A stretch of 64,000 bases of DNA from Circinella umbellata (GCA_025093555.1 JAIWNF010000021.1:620001-684000); one strand, 5' to 3'; counted from the first letter of the stretch, positions 46,645 through 59,863 are shown. Numbers and translations are program-made. Notes: generated from the sequence alone by a model not told the origin.

Positions 46645-48471
46645 ATTACATAGACATGGATGAATAGAAATGCTGTCAAGCAATCAAAAAAGTTTGGGAT
46701 GGGTATAAATTTCGCTTAATATCAATATGAAGTTTATTCTAATATGGACATGTGTTACCGAATGTACACGAGCATTATGCATAATTAATCCTTGTCATTT
46801 AGCACAAGGTATCTAGAATATTCACATTATTAGGATATAATAAATAGTAATAAAAATCATATAACATGTTATATAGCATTTGTACTATTATTTAAGCTAT
46901 ATGACAACCCAGTAATAAGCGTGGGTACCGTAAATACATCATATAGTAATGAGTGTAAAGTCAGATTATTAGCGTACATAATTATACCCCGAGATATTTG
47001 AAAAAAGAACATAGTACCATATGATAAAAAAAACCACAATTCTCAGTCAAACTGGTGAAACAGTGGTTAATTGTGTTCCTTATACAAATTAGGAGCATTT
47101 CAATTGACAAAAATCAAAGCAAAACCACCTTACAAATTTCTATATAACAAGTCTGATTAGTAAAAAATACTTATTAAACCAATGAATGCAGATACATAAT
47201 TATAATCTCAGATTGCAAGACAGGTTTCAGTTTCGAGACACACACTGAAACAAACTGTTAAGTCAAATTATAACAAGAAACATGTCGAATCATATAATAA
47301 TAGATTGTACGTACACTATTTGAATCAGGCACATAACAGAGGAGTACTGAAAAGAATAATACATGTAGGATAGTATTTTCTATAAGCTTGAGTAATATAG
47401 ATATACTATGATATTTAAATGTCATTGAATATTCAAAAACCCCACTTTTCTTAATAATGTTCGATCAGATATTAAAGAACAGATACAATCTTACTGCTTA
47501 TTTCTTCCTTTTATACTGTTAGCTTATAGTAGAGGAAAGAAGACAAGTGATATATATATTATACATGTATTTTAATGAGATCAATAGGAGAAAGGGGGTG
47601 TGTAACATTTTGTATCAACTTTATCTCTAAAAATTAGGTGAAAAAGGCACGGACCAGTTTAAATAAATCAGTTGACTTTTTAAAATAAGGCGCCAAAAAT
47701 TATATAGTTGTTTATACTTATTAAAAAAACAAAACAAACAAAAAAAGGTCAAGATATTATATATAGCTCATTATTATACTAGAAAAAAAATAAGTGAATC
47801 ATTCAATAACCATATAGAATGGGTCTTCCCCCTTTTTTATAAGGATTAGATAATTTCTATGGGTAGGTTTTTGAGGTTCTTTCTTTTAGGAAATGAGTAT
47901 TTGATTTAGTTTTTCTTAAAAGTATTTAGTGGTATAGTACATGCATGTGGGTAACCGGGAACAATCGGAAACGTCGATTATGGCTGGGCTATTATTGAGA
48001 ACAGTATAGACCCTGATATTATCGTACTCAACGTTGTCCTATTTATGAGATACTTTTTCATAGTATCTTTTTTGACCTCCTTTTTGTATATAGAATTAAT
48101 TGTGCTTGTTAATAGCAAAAATTAATCTGCTCCTCTGAAAAACATAGTGTAGCAACAAAATATATATAATTGGGCGGTTTATCAAATAAATCCCGCATTA
48201 AAAATACCACAAGGGTTACTGTGTCCTTATTGCAAAATACTTATTCTATCATCGTTACCACGACAAGTAATGATAATAAAACGATCTCCGGAATGAATTA
48301 AGGTGTATCTTATCAATGTTTGTTTTACGACTGTATCGTAGTACATAAAAGTTAAGAGGAAAAAAGAGAAAAGAAAGGAAAGGGAGAGAAAAGGAAAAAA
48401 GATAAGACAAGATCGCCCAATTTTTGAAGATGAGAACAAACCTTATCTTTTATATACGGCAAGTAAGCTAG
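46645..48471. other. Intergenic upstream of the asparagine synthetase gene
   Basis: A/T-rich DNA without a supported gene. The minus-strand frame 48227-48439 lacks features. Confidence 0.5.
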
Positions 48472-48640
48472 TGACTCATGGCTGACTCATTTAACACTCA
48501 GATAAAAACTTACATTTTTATACTGACAGTTAATTGACTACTTTGCATACATAAAGGTATATTATAATGGTTATACAAATTCATGACTCATTTTATGAGT
48601 AATAATGATTGGTATAATATATTTCCGGTAAATGACTCAT
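48472..48640. promoter_or_regulatory. Four Gcn4/CPC1-type boxes (TGACTCA) upstream of asparagine synthetase
   Basis: Exact TGACTCA occurs at 48472-48478, 48483-48489, 48584-48590 and 48633-48639. The last two are the full 9-bp palindrome ATGACTCAT. They lie 314-481 bp before the ATG. This is the binding site of the bZIP activator of general amino-acid control (Gcn4 in yeast, CPC1/CpcA in moulds). Its target set includes asparagine synthetase in yeast. Confidence 0.85.
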
Positions 48641-48952
48641 TCATGTATACACTATGTAGTTATTCTGTATCCCAAGATAAGTTAAAGAAGTATCTATTTT
48701 AACACCCTTTTTGATATGTAGTCGTCATGGTAAACCTGTCAACTAAATTTTTTTTTTTATAGAAAAAAAAGAAAAAAAAAACGCATTGGTTTAGAAATCC
48801 GATTGGTTTTCACGCACTCCGTTTGAATCCGATCATATTTATATAAATTATTTTTTTGTTTTTGTTTTTTCCTCGGTTCCTTGTCCTTTTTCTCTCCGCC
48901 TTTTTTTTTATTTTTTTCACTTCCCCAACCAAAAAAAAAGAAAAAACATAAC

Positions 48953-51214
48953 ATGTGTGGTATTTTTGCCGTCTTCAACTATCAAGGCGATATCGAAAGT
49001 TATCGTCAACGTGCCTTGTACCTGTCAAAAAAGTAAATATCAACAATCATTTATACTAAAAAAGTAAAAAAAAAAGGGAGAAAATTTTTTTGTGTACCTG
49101 CTGACAGTCTATTTTAATTATTTGCCACCGAAAAAAAAAAAAAATAGGATCAGACATCGTGGTCCTGATTGGTCTGGCTGTTATACCACCAAGAACCACA
49201 TTGTGAGTCATGAACGTTTGGCTATTGTTGGTGTTGGTAAGTTACTTATATATTTATTTATTTAGAATATCGTGTGGACAGGTTGTAAGAGGGAAAAAAA
49301 AAGAAATATAGGAAACAGTATATTTAAACGATCCATAATGGAATTCAAATGATTAGACACTGGTGCTCAACCCATCGTTAGCGATGACGAAAACCTTGTC
49401 TTGTGTGTCAACGGTGAAATCTACAACCACAAGCAATTGCGTGCCAACTTGAAGCAAGATCATGTTTTCAAGACTCACTCTGATTGTGAAGTTATCATGA
49501 ACATGGTATGTATTATCATTCTTTTTGTTCTCGTTGCTTTTTTTTTGGATGATATAGGAGAGATAAGGAATTTTTTAAAAAAAAGGAATAATATATTAAA
49601 TATGTATATATGGTGTATATAATATAGTACAAGGAAATGGATACCGATTTGGTCAACCATTTGGACGGTATGTTCTCCTTTGTCTTGTTGGATGTCAAGC
49701 GTAACCGTGTTATTGCTGCTCGTGATCCTATTGGTATCACTACTCTTTACTATGGTTGGAACTCTAAAATGCCTGGTACTATCTATTTTGCTTCTGAACT
49801 CAAGTCTCTTAACGAAGACTGTGATAAGATCCTTGCTTTCCCTCCTGGTCATGTCTATGACTCTGAAACCGAACAAACCACCCGTTGGTTCAACCCTGAT
49901 TGGTATGTTTAATTTTTGAGCCTTTTTTTTTAATTAATTGATCTCTTGACTCAAATTTTTTCTTTCTCTTTTTTTACAGGTTTGATGGCGAACGTGTCCC
50001 TTCCACACCTGTTGACTTGAAGCTTTTGCGTGAAACTCTTGAACGTGCTGTTCGCAAGAGATTGATGGCTGAAGTTCCTTATGGTGTCTTGCTTTCCGGT
50101 GGTTTGGATTCCAGTTTGATCGCTGCTATCGCTGCTCGTGAAACTGAAAAGATTGCTTCTGGTCAAACTAGTGACTACAAGGATGATGAACGATATGACG
50201 AAAGTAAGTATATATGCTCTTTTTTTTAAAAAAAAAAAGTTAGATGTTCCCCAGCCTTGTCTATGTATAAAAAAAAAATAAGTTCAAATATGCTGATCCA
50301 GAAATATAAAACTATTAGGCGGTCCTACTCTCTGGCCTCGTCTCCACTCGTTCTCCATTGGTCTTCCCAATGCTCCCGATTTGATCGCCGCTAGAGAAGT
50401 GGCTAAACATCTTAATACCATCCATCATGAATATACTTTCACCATCCAAGAAGCTTTGGATGCTGTCAGCGATGTCATTTACCATTTGGAAACTTATGAT
50501 GTTACCACCATTCGTGCTTCTACTCCTATGTACTTACTTTCTCGTAAGATCAAGGCCATGGGTGTCAAGATGGTCTTGTCTGGTGAAGGTGCTGATGAAG
50601 TCTTTGGTGGATACTTGTACTTCCACTCTGCACCTGATGATGCTTCATTCCACTCTGAAACTGTTACTCGTGTCAAGAACTTGCATTATGCTGATTGTTT
50701 GCGTGCTAACAAGTCTACCATGGCTTGGGGTTTGGAAGCTCGTGTTCCTTTCTTAGATAAGCAACTTCTTCAACTTGCTATGAACATTGATCCCAAGGAC
50801 AAGCGTCCTAACCGTGCTGAAGGTCGTATGGAAAAATACATTGTCCGTAAAGCATTTGATACCTCTGATGAACCTGATGTCAAGCCTTACTTGCCTGACA
50901 GCGTTTTGTGGAGACAAAAGGAACAATTCTCTGATGGTGTTGGTTACTCATGGATTGACTCTTTGAAGGAAGTCAGTTTGTCCAAGGTTTCTGATGAAGA
51001 ATTTGCTACTGCTGCTCAACGATGGACCAAGGATACTCCTACTACCAAGGAAGCATACATGTACCGTTGTATGTTTGAAGAATGGTTCCCTCAAGAAGCA
51101 TGTACTGCATCCGTTGTACGATGGATTCCTCGAGCAGACTGGGGCTGCCCTGAAGATCCTTCTGGTCGTGCTCAAAAGGCTCACGAAGCCGCATACGAAA
51201 ACGGAAAAAAATAA
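48953..51214 (+). CDS. ASN1: Asparagine synthetase (glutamine-hydrolysing), 6 exons
   Basis: Exons 48953-49032, 49148-49236, 49357-49505, 49628-49902, 49980-50203 and 50319-51214 (570 aa, normal length). The N-terminal MCGIFAVF leaves Cys2 as the nucleophile of the class II glutaminase domain; [16 protein letters not shown] and [10 protein letters not shown] are its other hallmarks. The synthetase domain has the pyrophosphate loop [10 protein letters not shown] (about 235) and [18 protein letters not shown]. It converts aspartate, glutamine and ATP to asparagine, glutamate, AMP and PPi in the cytosol. Codon choice is more biased (AAG, GTC, TTG, GGT) than in neighbouring regulatory genes, as expected for a highly expressed enzyme. 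Four TGACTCA boxes upstream predict induction by amino-acid starvation. Confidence 0.97.
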
Positions 51215-51823
51215 ATTAATTAGATGATTTTTTTTTCATTTGCTCTTTATTTTCCCATTGTTATATTTTTTTTTCTCTCTTTCACACCACTCACTTCTAC
51301 TTACTCCCACTCTCACACATTCATTCTTTGTTGATAATTTTGTTTTTCCTTCTCTTTCTCATCCCTCTTAATTTGTTTACATAAAAAAAAAGTAGTATAC
51401 TTATATTTATACATCACGGATATTTCAATTGTATATTATTGTGTTATTGAACTGTTTGAAATGCTATTTCAATGATTTTGTATGTATAACATTTGAATGA
51501 AAGCTATTAACAAATAAAATTAATTGTCGATTGTACATATTATTATCATTTATGTTTGTCCTATTTCTTCTGTTAATTGGATGATACTATTGTTTGCTCG
51601 ATAAACATAGTGATCAAACTTAGTCTATTACATAGACGAAAAATATAAAAGAATACATAACTTCTATCTAATTGAAAAAGATAATATATCATTTGACCCT
51701 AATCTAAAGAAATATTACTCGGCCTTTGAAAATAAAAAACGTATTTGCCCTAACCTGAACCTGAATAACTTGTCTACTATCCCGCTTTAATTCTTTCTAT
51801 TTAAAACCAAACCCCCTTTCATC
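51215..51823. other. Intergenic (ASN1 to coatomer epsilon)
   Basis: A T/C-rich 3' region, then A/T-rich promoter DNA.  No gene. Confidence 0.5.
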
Positions 51824-53092
51824 ATGGACGAAGAATCAATTCTTTTTGGCATTCGTAACGCGTTTGCTCTTGGAAACTATCAAATTGTAATCAATGAAGT
51901 CAGTTCAGCTCGCACCATTCAATCACCAGCTGCTAAACTCGAATCCCAATCATTTTTGTACCGTTCTTACGTGGCTCAAGGAAAATACAATCTTGTCATC
52001 AATGACATTGCAGAATCAGGTGCTGAAGGTCCTCTTACTGCAATTCGACTTTTAGCTACTTATTTAAGAGCAAAGCAAAAGAATGAGGATGTACAACCCA
52101 TTATTGAACAAGCATTGGCATTATTGGAAGAAGGTGCCAATCGAGTTGATCAAACTATTCAAGTTGTCGTTGCTACTATTCTTGTCAACGATGGAAAATC
52201 TGAAGAAGCCCTTAAAGTGTTGCATACACGTAGTAAGAAATTAGAATGGTAATTAAAATATATAAATTACGTAATAGAGTGTAGAACGAAGATGGCGTTA
52301 TGTTATTTATATTTCTGACAACAAACATTTGTATATATATATTAGTTGTGCCCTTGCAGTACAAATATATTTACAAATGGATCGTTTGGATTTAGCAAGA
52401 AAAGAAGTAGCACAAGCTAAATCATGGGCAGAAGATGCCTTGTTATTGCAAATGATGGAAGCTTGGGTGGATCTTCGTGTGGTAACGTATATCTATTGTT
52501 ATGAAGATAATCATGAATGAGGGGAATTCTAATAAAGAAAAGGAAAATAATATATATAGGGTGGTGACAAATATCAAGAAGCATTTTATATTTTCGAGGA
52601 ATTTGGTCAGTCCAACGCAGAACCTTCAATCAAGGTATTGAATGGACAAGCAGCAGCTAATATTGCTTTGGGAAGATACCCAGAGGCTGAGAGCGTATTA
52701 ATGGAGGCATTAAACAAGGTTTGTCTTGTAATTTTTTTTTCGAGAAGGAAATTACACAAATGAATGAAGCTAATGGATTTATGAAACATGGTTATTAGAA
52801 TAATGATGATCCTGAGACTTTAGTTAATATGATTGTTTGTGCTAATTTGACATCCAAGCCCTCGGATGTAGTAAATCGTTATGTGAGGTACAGGGAAAGT
52901 TTTAGTTCTATTGATTTTCTTGCTGAACACTGAATGTTTTTGTTTTAAACGAACTTTTTTTATTATTATTATTATTTATGTAGTCAACTTCGCGAAGTGG
53001 CACCACAACACCCTTATCTCCAAGAATTAGACTTAAAATCCAGTTTATTCGACAGAGCAGCTACTCGATTTGCTCTGGTAGATTCCTCTTAA
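51824..53092 (+). CDS. SEC28: Coatomer subunit epsilon (COPI), 5 exons
   Basis: Exons 51824-52248, 52346-52481, 52560-52718, 52799-52887 and 52984-53092 (305 aa, typical). The protein is an all-helical TPR-like repeat solenoid. Recognisable parts are FGIRNAFALGNYQIVINE near the N-terminus, RSYVAQGKYNLVI, DRLDLARKEVAQAKSW, GDKYQEAFYIFEEF, KVLNGQAAANIALGRYPEAE, NNDDPETLVNMIVCANL and VSQLREVAPQHPYLQEL. It pairs with alpha-COP in the outer coat of COPI vesicles that carry cargo from Golgi to ER. The exon 3 donor is GTTTGT. Nothing irregular was seen. Confidence 0.95.
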
Positions 53093-54199
53093 TATCAGTT
53101 ACCTATTAATAAATTATATATGTATATATATATATATATATAAATTGTTAAACATTGAAAAAAAAATATTCTTTGAGGGTAAATTTTTATTACTAGATAG
53201 CTATAAGGATCTGGAATGAAAGTGTTTTTTGAAGGAGGATACTATCTGTTTTACGTATATATAGGGGATTTATCATATGTATACACATCCTGTACATATA
53301 TATATATATATTGAAATCTATGAAGGAATATATAAATATATAGACAAGCGATGATACTTTTTATTCTTTAGATATCTCTGTTAGATACACATATTGTAAA
53401 ACCTATAAAATGGGCTTTAAAAATCAGCATTCAATTACTTAATCTTTCTTTGAGGCATTTGTACTTTTACTTTTTCCTTGTGATACTCATTGATCAGTAT
53501 GTTGAATCTTCATCGTTTTTTTTTTCTTTCAGGATGTTCTCGTGTATCCAAACCTTCCATGGATACTTGGATTTATATATTAGTACAAAGCTCAAAAATA
53601 ATAAAGTTACACCAAATCACTTTAAAAATCGACTAAGTTTTGGTAGTAAGTGAAAAAAAATGAACGTGACGAATCGCTAATTCACAAGAAAAACAGGGAT
53701 AGTGGTTTATCAATAACTATAAAAAAATGTATCTACCTGAACTATAAACTATTACACAATGATTCATGTGATCGATGACATTATGTTAAACTAAATTACA
53801 CTATGTATGTCACAATTGATATAATTTCGGCCCTGGTATTATCATGTCTACGACGTAGGCCTAAAATTTCTTTTTGATGTTGCTTCCAAAGAAAGCAACA
53901 TTAAACGCTCTAATATGTTTTATATAAAGAAAAAAAATGAAAATAGTATCTTTTCATAGTATATAAAGACGTAGTGATGTACTTATACTTTACGCTGCTT
54001 TGATACATATTCAACTGTCTTTTTTTTTTCGTCTGACATTTTGATAATACAACGTCTGATATGCAGACTTGAGCAAGAAGCAAACTTAAGAGCTTTTACT
54101 AAGACTACAACAATATGATAACAAGTTATCCTTATTAGTGCAATTTTGAAATAAAATGAAATGCCAGAGTTGGATATACGTGTCCATAATCAATACATT
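53093..54199. other. Intergenic downstream of coatomer epsilon
   Basis: A/T-rich with TA repeats. A perfect 9-bp inverted repeat (ATGTTGCTT 53877-53885, complement 53893-53901, 7-base loop) is the only clear structure. The open frame at 53450-53653 is not supported. Confidence 0.45.
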
Positions 54200-54573
54200 T
54201 CAGCACATCTTCAGTTTGCCAATTACATCTGTTTGTCTTCCAGCATCAACTGATATATTATCATTATTGTTTATACCTGTTTTTTGAAGATCGACAACTT
54301 TGGAAGTACGGAGATATTTCAAAATAACAATGTCATCAAAAGGTATATCGTCAATATCATTCATTGATGTTTTGAGCAGTTATAAATATGCAGTTAGATT
54401 TAATAATTTTTGACAGCGATAATGGCGTCATTCTCTTCCTCATCTTTAATCCATTTTTCTTTTTCAATATTGTTCTCGATCATTGACTCAGTTGGCATAA
54501 AAATAAAAAATTTCAGAGCTTCAATAGAGATATCAATAAGAGCCATGTGAGATCCCCAAGAGATGCGTTGCCA
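54200..54573 (-). pseudogene. Decayed coding remnant facing the SANT-like ORF
   Basis: Two minus-strand frames look protein-coding but are disconnected. The first, 54573-54400, reads WQRISWGSHMALIDIS, then EKEKWIKDEEENDAII and a stop. The second, 54364-54200, reads MNDIDDIPFDDIVILKYLR, then SKVVDLQKTG and a stop. Upstream, a different frame gives YVTHGNASLG, so a frameshift is likely at the start. SWGSHM resembles SWGAHLIM in the transposon accessory gene (7287-9045), which may mean common ancestry. Confidence 0.45.
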
Positions 54574-54824
54574 TGAGTAACATATATTTCAAAATTTGAT
54601 TTAAACATTTACTTATCAGAATTAGGCCTCTTTAAAAATTGATGTCAAAATGGGTTTATTACGCAGTTACAAAAAAACGTTAAATTCAACTTCATTATCC
54701 AATCAAAATGAATTTTAATACCCTCCAAGTTATATTTTATTGGCTGGAGACAGCCCAAGACACATTATCCCCGCCAATTATTCATTATTTCACCCATATC
54801 ACAACACACACTCTAAACTACTGT

Positions 54825-55418
54825 ATGCACCAAAAGAATACGGTGTCATCGTCTTCAGCAGCTGACAATCGGTTGCTTTTAAAAGCAGGAGGTAAAGCAG
54901 CATTACCCAGTCGATCAGTGTTAAGACATCAAAATGATATAAGGCGACCCGATCGTCTCCATCGGCGAGTGACTTTTAACGTATCAGCCGATCAAGAAGT
55001 TAATGAAACTCCAATGCGACATTTCTGGCGAGATACTGAAATAAAAAAAGTTCTTGAATTATTAAAACAGGATTTTCCTGGTACTTGGGATGTCTCGGAC
55101 GAAAAAGAAAAAGAACATATGTCTAACGTCATTGCTTGTGAATTGTTTGATAATGGTTATCGAGTGAACCCAAAAACAGTAAAGAATAAGATCACAGTAC
55201 TTTGGAAACGATACAGTGAATGCCTAGATAAAGGTATAATAAAAAACACGTTACAATATACAAAGAAATACTTGGCTGGATTATATTGGCCATTTTTTTT
55301 TGATTACATAAAAAAAACAATTTTACCCACAACGGTGTTTTTTTTTTCTTTAGATGCAAAAGATTACAAGTTCTTTCCACAGTGTCACGATGCTTTCACA
55401 AGATCAGTATCCAGATAG
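54825..55418 (+). CDS. Small Myb/SANT-like ORF, 2 exons
   Basis: Exons 54825-55233 and 55354-55418 (157 aa). The frame is open back to another ATG at 54708 (196 aa), but the hydrophobic leader there looks non-coding. A basic region (residues about 25-55, RRPDRLHRR) is followed by a helical domain: HFWRDTEIKKVLELLKQ, DEKEKEHMSNVIACELFDN, KTVKNKITVLWKRY. The spacing of W, R/K and L residues resembles Myb/SANT-like trihelix DNA-binding domains. The C-terminus is short (FFPQCHDAFTRSVSR), so it may be a truncated member of a transposon-linked family. It lies head-to-head with a decayed frame at 54200-54573, echoing the divergent layout of the transposon genes. Function is not proven. Confidence 0.55.
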   Translation: MHQKNTVSSSSAADNRLLLKAGGKAALPSRSVLRHQNDIRRPDRLHRRVTFNVSADQEVNETPMRHFWRDTEIKKVLELLKQDFPGTWDVSDEKEKEHMSNVIACELFDNGYRVNPKTVKNKITVLWKRYSECLDKGIIKNTLQYTKKYLAGLYWPFFFDYIKKTILPTTVFFFSLDAKDYKFFPQCHDAFTRSVSR

Positions 55419-57444
55419 TAATCTGTTACTATAGCAAATAATTTTTTATTATAAGATGGTAGGAATGGATAAACGGAAGACAAAAAGATAATGTAACTAT
55501 GACAACAGTAGTAATGATGACAAATATGATACAACTACCACTGATGTTGTTTCATCATTACAATGGTATTATCATAAATAATTTATTTTATTTTTCTTGA
55601 ACTAGTCATTAATGGCGTACAATAGTTTATTAACAACCAAATGCCTGTGGGGGGGAAAAAAGGTACGGATTGTCAAGTTTTAAATTACCTTCCACAGAAA
55701 AAGGCAAACCAACCTACCGTTCTGTTATCCCAGAAAAGGGGATCAAGAGAAAAAAAATTTTTTTTTTCACCACACCACTTTTTTTTTATACACATATATT
55801 ATCAAGCACCCTTTTTATTTTTTCAACACCTATCCTGTGACATCTCGTTTAGCCCTTTTTTCTTTGTACAACTTTGCTAATATAATAAATCCCCACAAAA
55901 TTATCATTCATGGGAAAATGCTATAATACTAAAAAAGGTTTTTTTTTAAAAAAAAGTTACCCCAGTTATCAAATGTTTTAATCAGGGACGACATTTTTTT
56001 TTCTTTTTTGTTGACGAAACCAAACATGGCGTATTGGCCGCGGATAGGTTTACTTAAAGAATTAGGCGTAATATACATTGTAAGAAGTATAAAAGGGGAG
56101 AAATATATAATTATTTCTCTCCTGTATTTTCCTCCCCCTGCTTGTCTATTTTGTTTCTTGTGGCCTTATTTTACTATGTTTACTTTTTATTATTTTAAAT
56201 CTTTTCATCAAACGAACTACTTTTGAGAAAAAAAAGAAAAACCGACGAACTTTTTAATGTAACACATTACTCATCAACATATCACGACTGATTTCTTTTT
56301 TTTTTCCCCTTACATATTATTCAAAAAAGATCTCAATTCAACCCCATTTTCATCATCATTTCCTTCCCCCCCCCCAAAAAAAAAAATTGTAAAAGGCTTT
56401 CTTATTTCTTTCGATCATGTCACTATATAACATATCAATATGACCCTTCATTTAAACCTTGTTACAAGCCGAAAAAAAAAAGAAAGAAATACACATGACT
56501 GTCAAACGAAACACCTACTTTCTAAACCTCTCATAACTATAATTCGTAATCGAGAAACAAGTACAGTAACATTTCGTCGGGGAAATATGGGTAACACGAA
56601 TAATCGATTAAACAACGTTTCCCATCATCGAAAATGTGGGGTTAAACTCTGAAGTCGTACAACTTTCACAAACATTTAACGCGTTTTTCCCTCTATTACC
56701 CGAGGGGCGGACGCGACCGTGTGATATTAGAGTAAAAAAAAAACATGTTTGATGATATAAAAATAAATTACTATACGTTTATTATAACGTACGTATTGCG
56801 AGTGTGAGAAACATACATCATCTGTTGTAACTTATTCCGAGATTCAACGAAAAGATCTTAATAACCAAGATTTATTTTTGGATTTGAAAACGTCAGCAAA
56901 AAGATCAAAAAGATATTTATTTCTCAACTACGTTTGAAAAAAAAAACCGCTGTGAGAAAAATAAAAGGGCAACGTTAGTTTTCCAAAATTCTTGGATTGA
57001 TGTTGTACTGAAGGTATCATGATATTTAGTTAGACTTTAAACTTTCAATGTTTCTTATAATTGATACGTTTTTTTTTTTTTTTGTTTATAATAAATTTGA
57101 TCGCTTGCTATAAAAAAAAAAAGCGGGGAAAGTCAAACAATTAATCCGCAGAGTTTTTACTTTATTCTTTTTTAGTACCGTGGGATCTGCGCACGTAACA
57201 TGAAAAAAGGAGAAGGAAATAAATGAGTACACAAATCTACTAAATTGCCCACAATAAAGTAAATTTATGCAAGCCAACTTTAAATCACCTGTGTTGAAAG
57301 CTTTTTTTTTTTTTTTTGTAACGTCGTTTTCCCAGTCTATTTAAACCCTTGAGGTTTATCCACGCGATTAAATTTTTTTCTTTCTTTCTTTTCTTTACTT
57401 TTTCTTTTTTCTTTTTCATCATCACCTCAAAAACACAAACAAAT
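55419..57444. other. Intergenic upstream of acetyl-CoA synthetase
   Basis: 2 kb without a supported gene. Open frames at 55641, 56008, 56440 (+) and 57277 (-) follow composition. A C/T tract (57376-57419) lies just upstream of the ATG. GTGGGG at about 56636-56641 fits the loose CreA/Mig1 consensus, but single short matches mean little. Confidence 0.45.
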
Positions 57445-59863
57445 ATGACTGCTAGTGACCAAGCTGATCCTGTCTATCCTGTTCCTGAGCGTCTCTTCAA
57501 AGATGGCGTTCCAAAGCCTCATATTACCAGCATGGATGAATACAAGAAACTTTGGGAAGAGTCAGTGAATGAGCCTGAAAAGTTCTTTGGCAATGTTAGT
57601 TTCAATACATTTTTTTTTCTTACTTTGACTTTGACTTTGATTATTATTATTATTTTTTGTTTAAAATGTGTGCTCATATATTATATTGTACTACCAGTTG
57701 GGAAATGAACTTTTAAGCTGGGCTAAACCTTTTACACAAGTTAAAAGTGGTAGCTTTGAAGAAGGAGATGTTGCTTGGTTTTTGGACGGTGAAATTAATG
57801 CAAGTTTCAACTGTGTTGACCGTCATGCATTGGCTTATCCAGACCGGGTATGTATAAAAATAAAAAGAAGGGGGGGGGCTGAAAATAAAAGCACATAACT
57901 GTTTATATGTTTGCGTGGATTATTATATATGTACAAATTATGTTTGTTTTGAGGCGCTATGCAGGTTGCTCATCTCATTTATCCTGTTTCCTTTTTATTC
58001 TTTACTCCTTATACTATAGGTTGCTATCATCCATGAAGGAGATGAACCTGGAAATGTAGCCAAAATCACTTATCGTCAATTGTTGCAAGAAGTTTCTCGT
58101 CTTGCCAATGTGTTGCTTTCTTTGGATGTTCGTAAGGGTGATAATGTCTGTATTTATATGCCCATGATTCCAGAAGCTGTTTATGCTATGCTTGCTTGTA
58201 CACGTATCGGTGCCTTGCACTCTGTTGTCTTTGCTGGTTTCTCTTCTGATTCGTTGCGTGATCGTATTATTGACTGTAATGCCCATGTTGTCTTGACTGC
58301 TGATGAAGGTCGTCGTGGTGGTAAAAACATTGCTACCAAGCGTATTGTAGACGCAGCTGTAAAAGACTCACCATGTGTTGACCACGTTTTGGTATGCCGT
58401 CGTACTGGTTCTGAAGTTCCATGGACTGCTCCTCGCGACAAGTGGTGGCATGAAGAGACTGTCAAGGCCCGTCCATACTGTCCACCTGTGAGTGTAAACG
58501 CCGAAGACCCTATGTTTTTACTTTATACTTCTGGATCCACTGGTACACCTAAAGGTGTTATGCACACTACTGCGGGTTACTTGCTTGGCGCTGCCGCAAG
58601 CATGAAATATGTTTTTGATTATCATTCTGAAGCAGGTGATGTACACGCGTGTATGGCTGACATTGGTTGGATCACTGGTCACACCTACATTGTATACGGT
58701 CCCCTGTTAAATGGTGCTACAACTGTCTTGTTTGAATCCACCCCAACCTATCCTGATCCATCCCGCTTTTGGCAAGTCGTTCAAAAGCACAAGATTACAC
58801 AATTGTATACTGCCCCAACTGCTATCCGTGCACTCCGTCGTTTGGGTAACAAATGGCTTGAAGGATATGATTTGTCTTCTTTGCGTATCATTGCATCTGT
58901 GGGTGAACCCATTAATCCTGAAGCTTGGGAATGGTATAATGAACAAGTAGGCAAAAACCGATGTGCTGTTGTTGATACCTATTGGCAAACAGAAACTGGT
59001 TCACATATTCTTACTCCTTTGCCTTGTGTTGTACCAGCAAAACCAGGCTCAGCCACATTCCCCTTCTTTGGTATTAAGCCAGCAATCCTTGATCCAGTCA
59101 CTGGTAAAGAGCTTGAGGGTAACGATGTCACTGGTGTCCTCGCTATCTCTCAACCCTGGCCATCCATGGCACGTACTGTTTATAATAACCATTATCGTTA
59201 CATGGATACATATCTCAATCCTTATAAAGGAGTAAGTATAAAATATTTATAATAGTGGGAGAGGAAAATACATTTATATTAAACTTCATAGATCATAAAT
59301 TAACTTTAATCTTTTTATTATTTCATAGTTCTATTTCACTGGGGATGGCGCAAGCCGTGACAAAGACGGATATTACTGGATCCGTGGACGTGTTGATGGT
59401 AAGTTAAAAATGTTACTTTACGGGAAGAAATTGTTCGCGTTTTTTCTAATGACCCCTCTCATTTTTTTTAGATGTTATCAATGTCTCTGGACATAGATTG
59501 TCCACTGCTGAGATTGAATCCGCTTTGATTCACCATGATTCTGTTGCTGAAGCAGCTGTAGTTGGTGGTCAAGATGATTTGACTGGTCAATGCATCCATG
59601 CATTCTGTACATTGAAGCCAAATGTAGATGCTAATGAAGGTCTTGAAAAGGAACTTACTTTACAAGTCCGTAAGGTAATTGGTCCATTTGCTACACCCAA
59701 ACGTATTTATATTGTTGGTGATTTGCCAAAGACTCGTTCTGGAAAGATTATGCGTCGTATTTTACGAAAGATCGTGAACGGTGAATCTGATTCTCTTGGT
59801 GATATTTCCACTCTTGCTGATCCATCTGTCGTTCAATCTTTAATTGATAAGGTCAAGCAATAA
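57445..59863 (+). CDS. ACS1: Acetyl-CoA synthetase, 5 exons
   Basis: Exons 57445-57594, 57698-57847, 58020-59231, 59329-59398 and 59472-59863 (657 aa, normal length). An acetyl-CoA synthetase N-terminal domain is followed by the AMP-binding core [14 protein letters not shown] (about 270), [23 protein letters not shown], and [15 protein letters not shown]. The flexible C-terminal domain has [20 protein letters not shown] and the catalytic Lys in [11 protein letters not shown] (about 616), the site of regulatory acetylation in homologues. The enzyme makes acetyl-CoA from acetate, ATP and CoA. The exon 1 donor is GTTAGT, the others GTATGT/GTAAGT. Codon choice is biased as in the asparagine synthetase gene. 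The fungal orthologue is called facA or acuA in some species. Confidence 0.97.
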
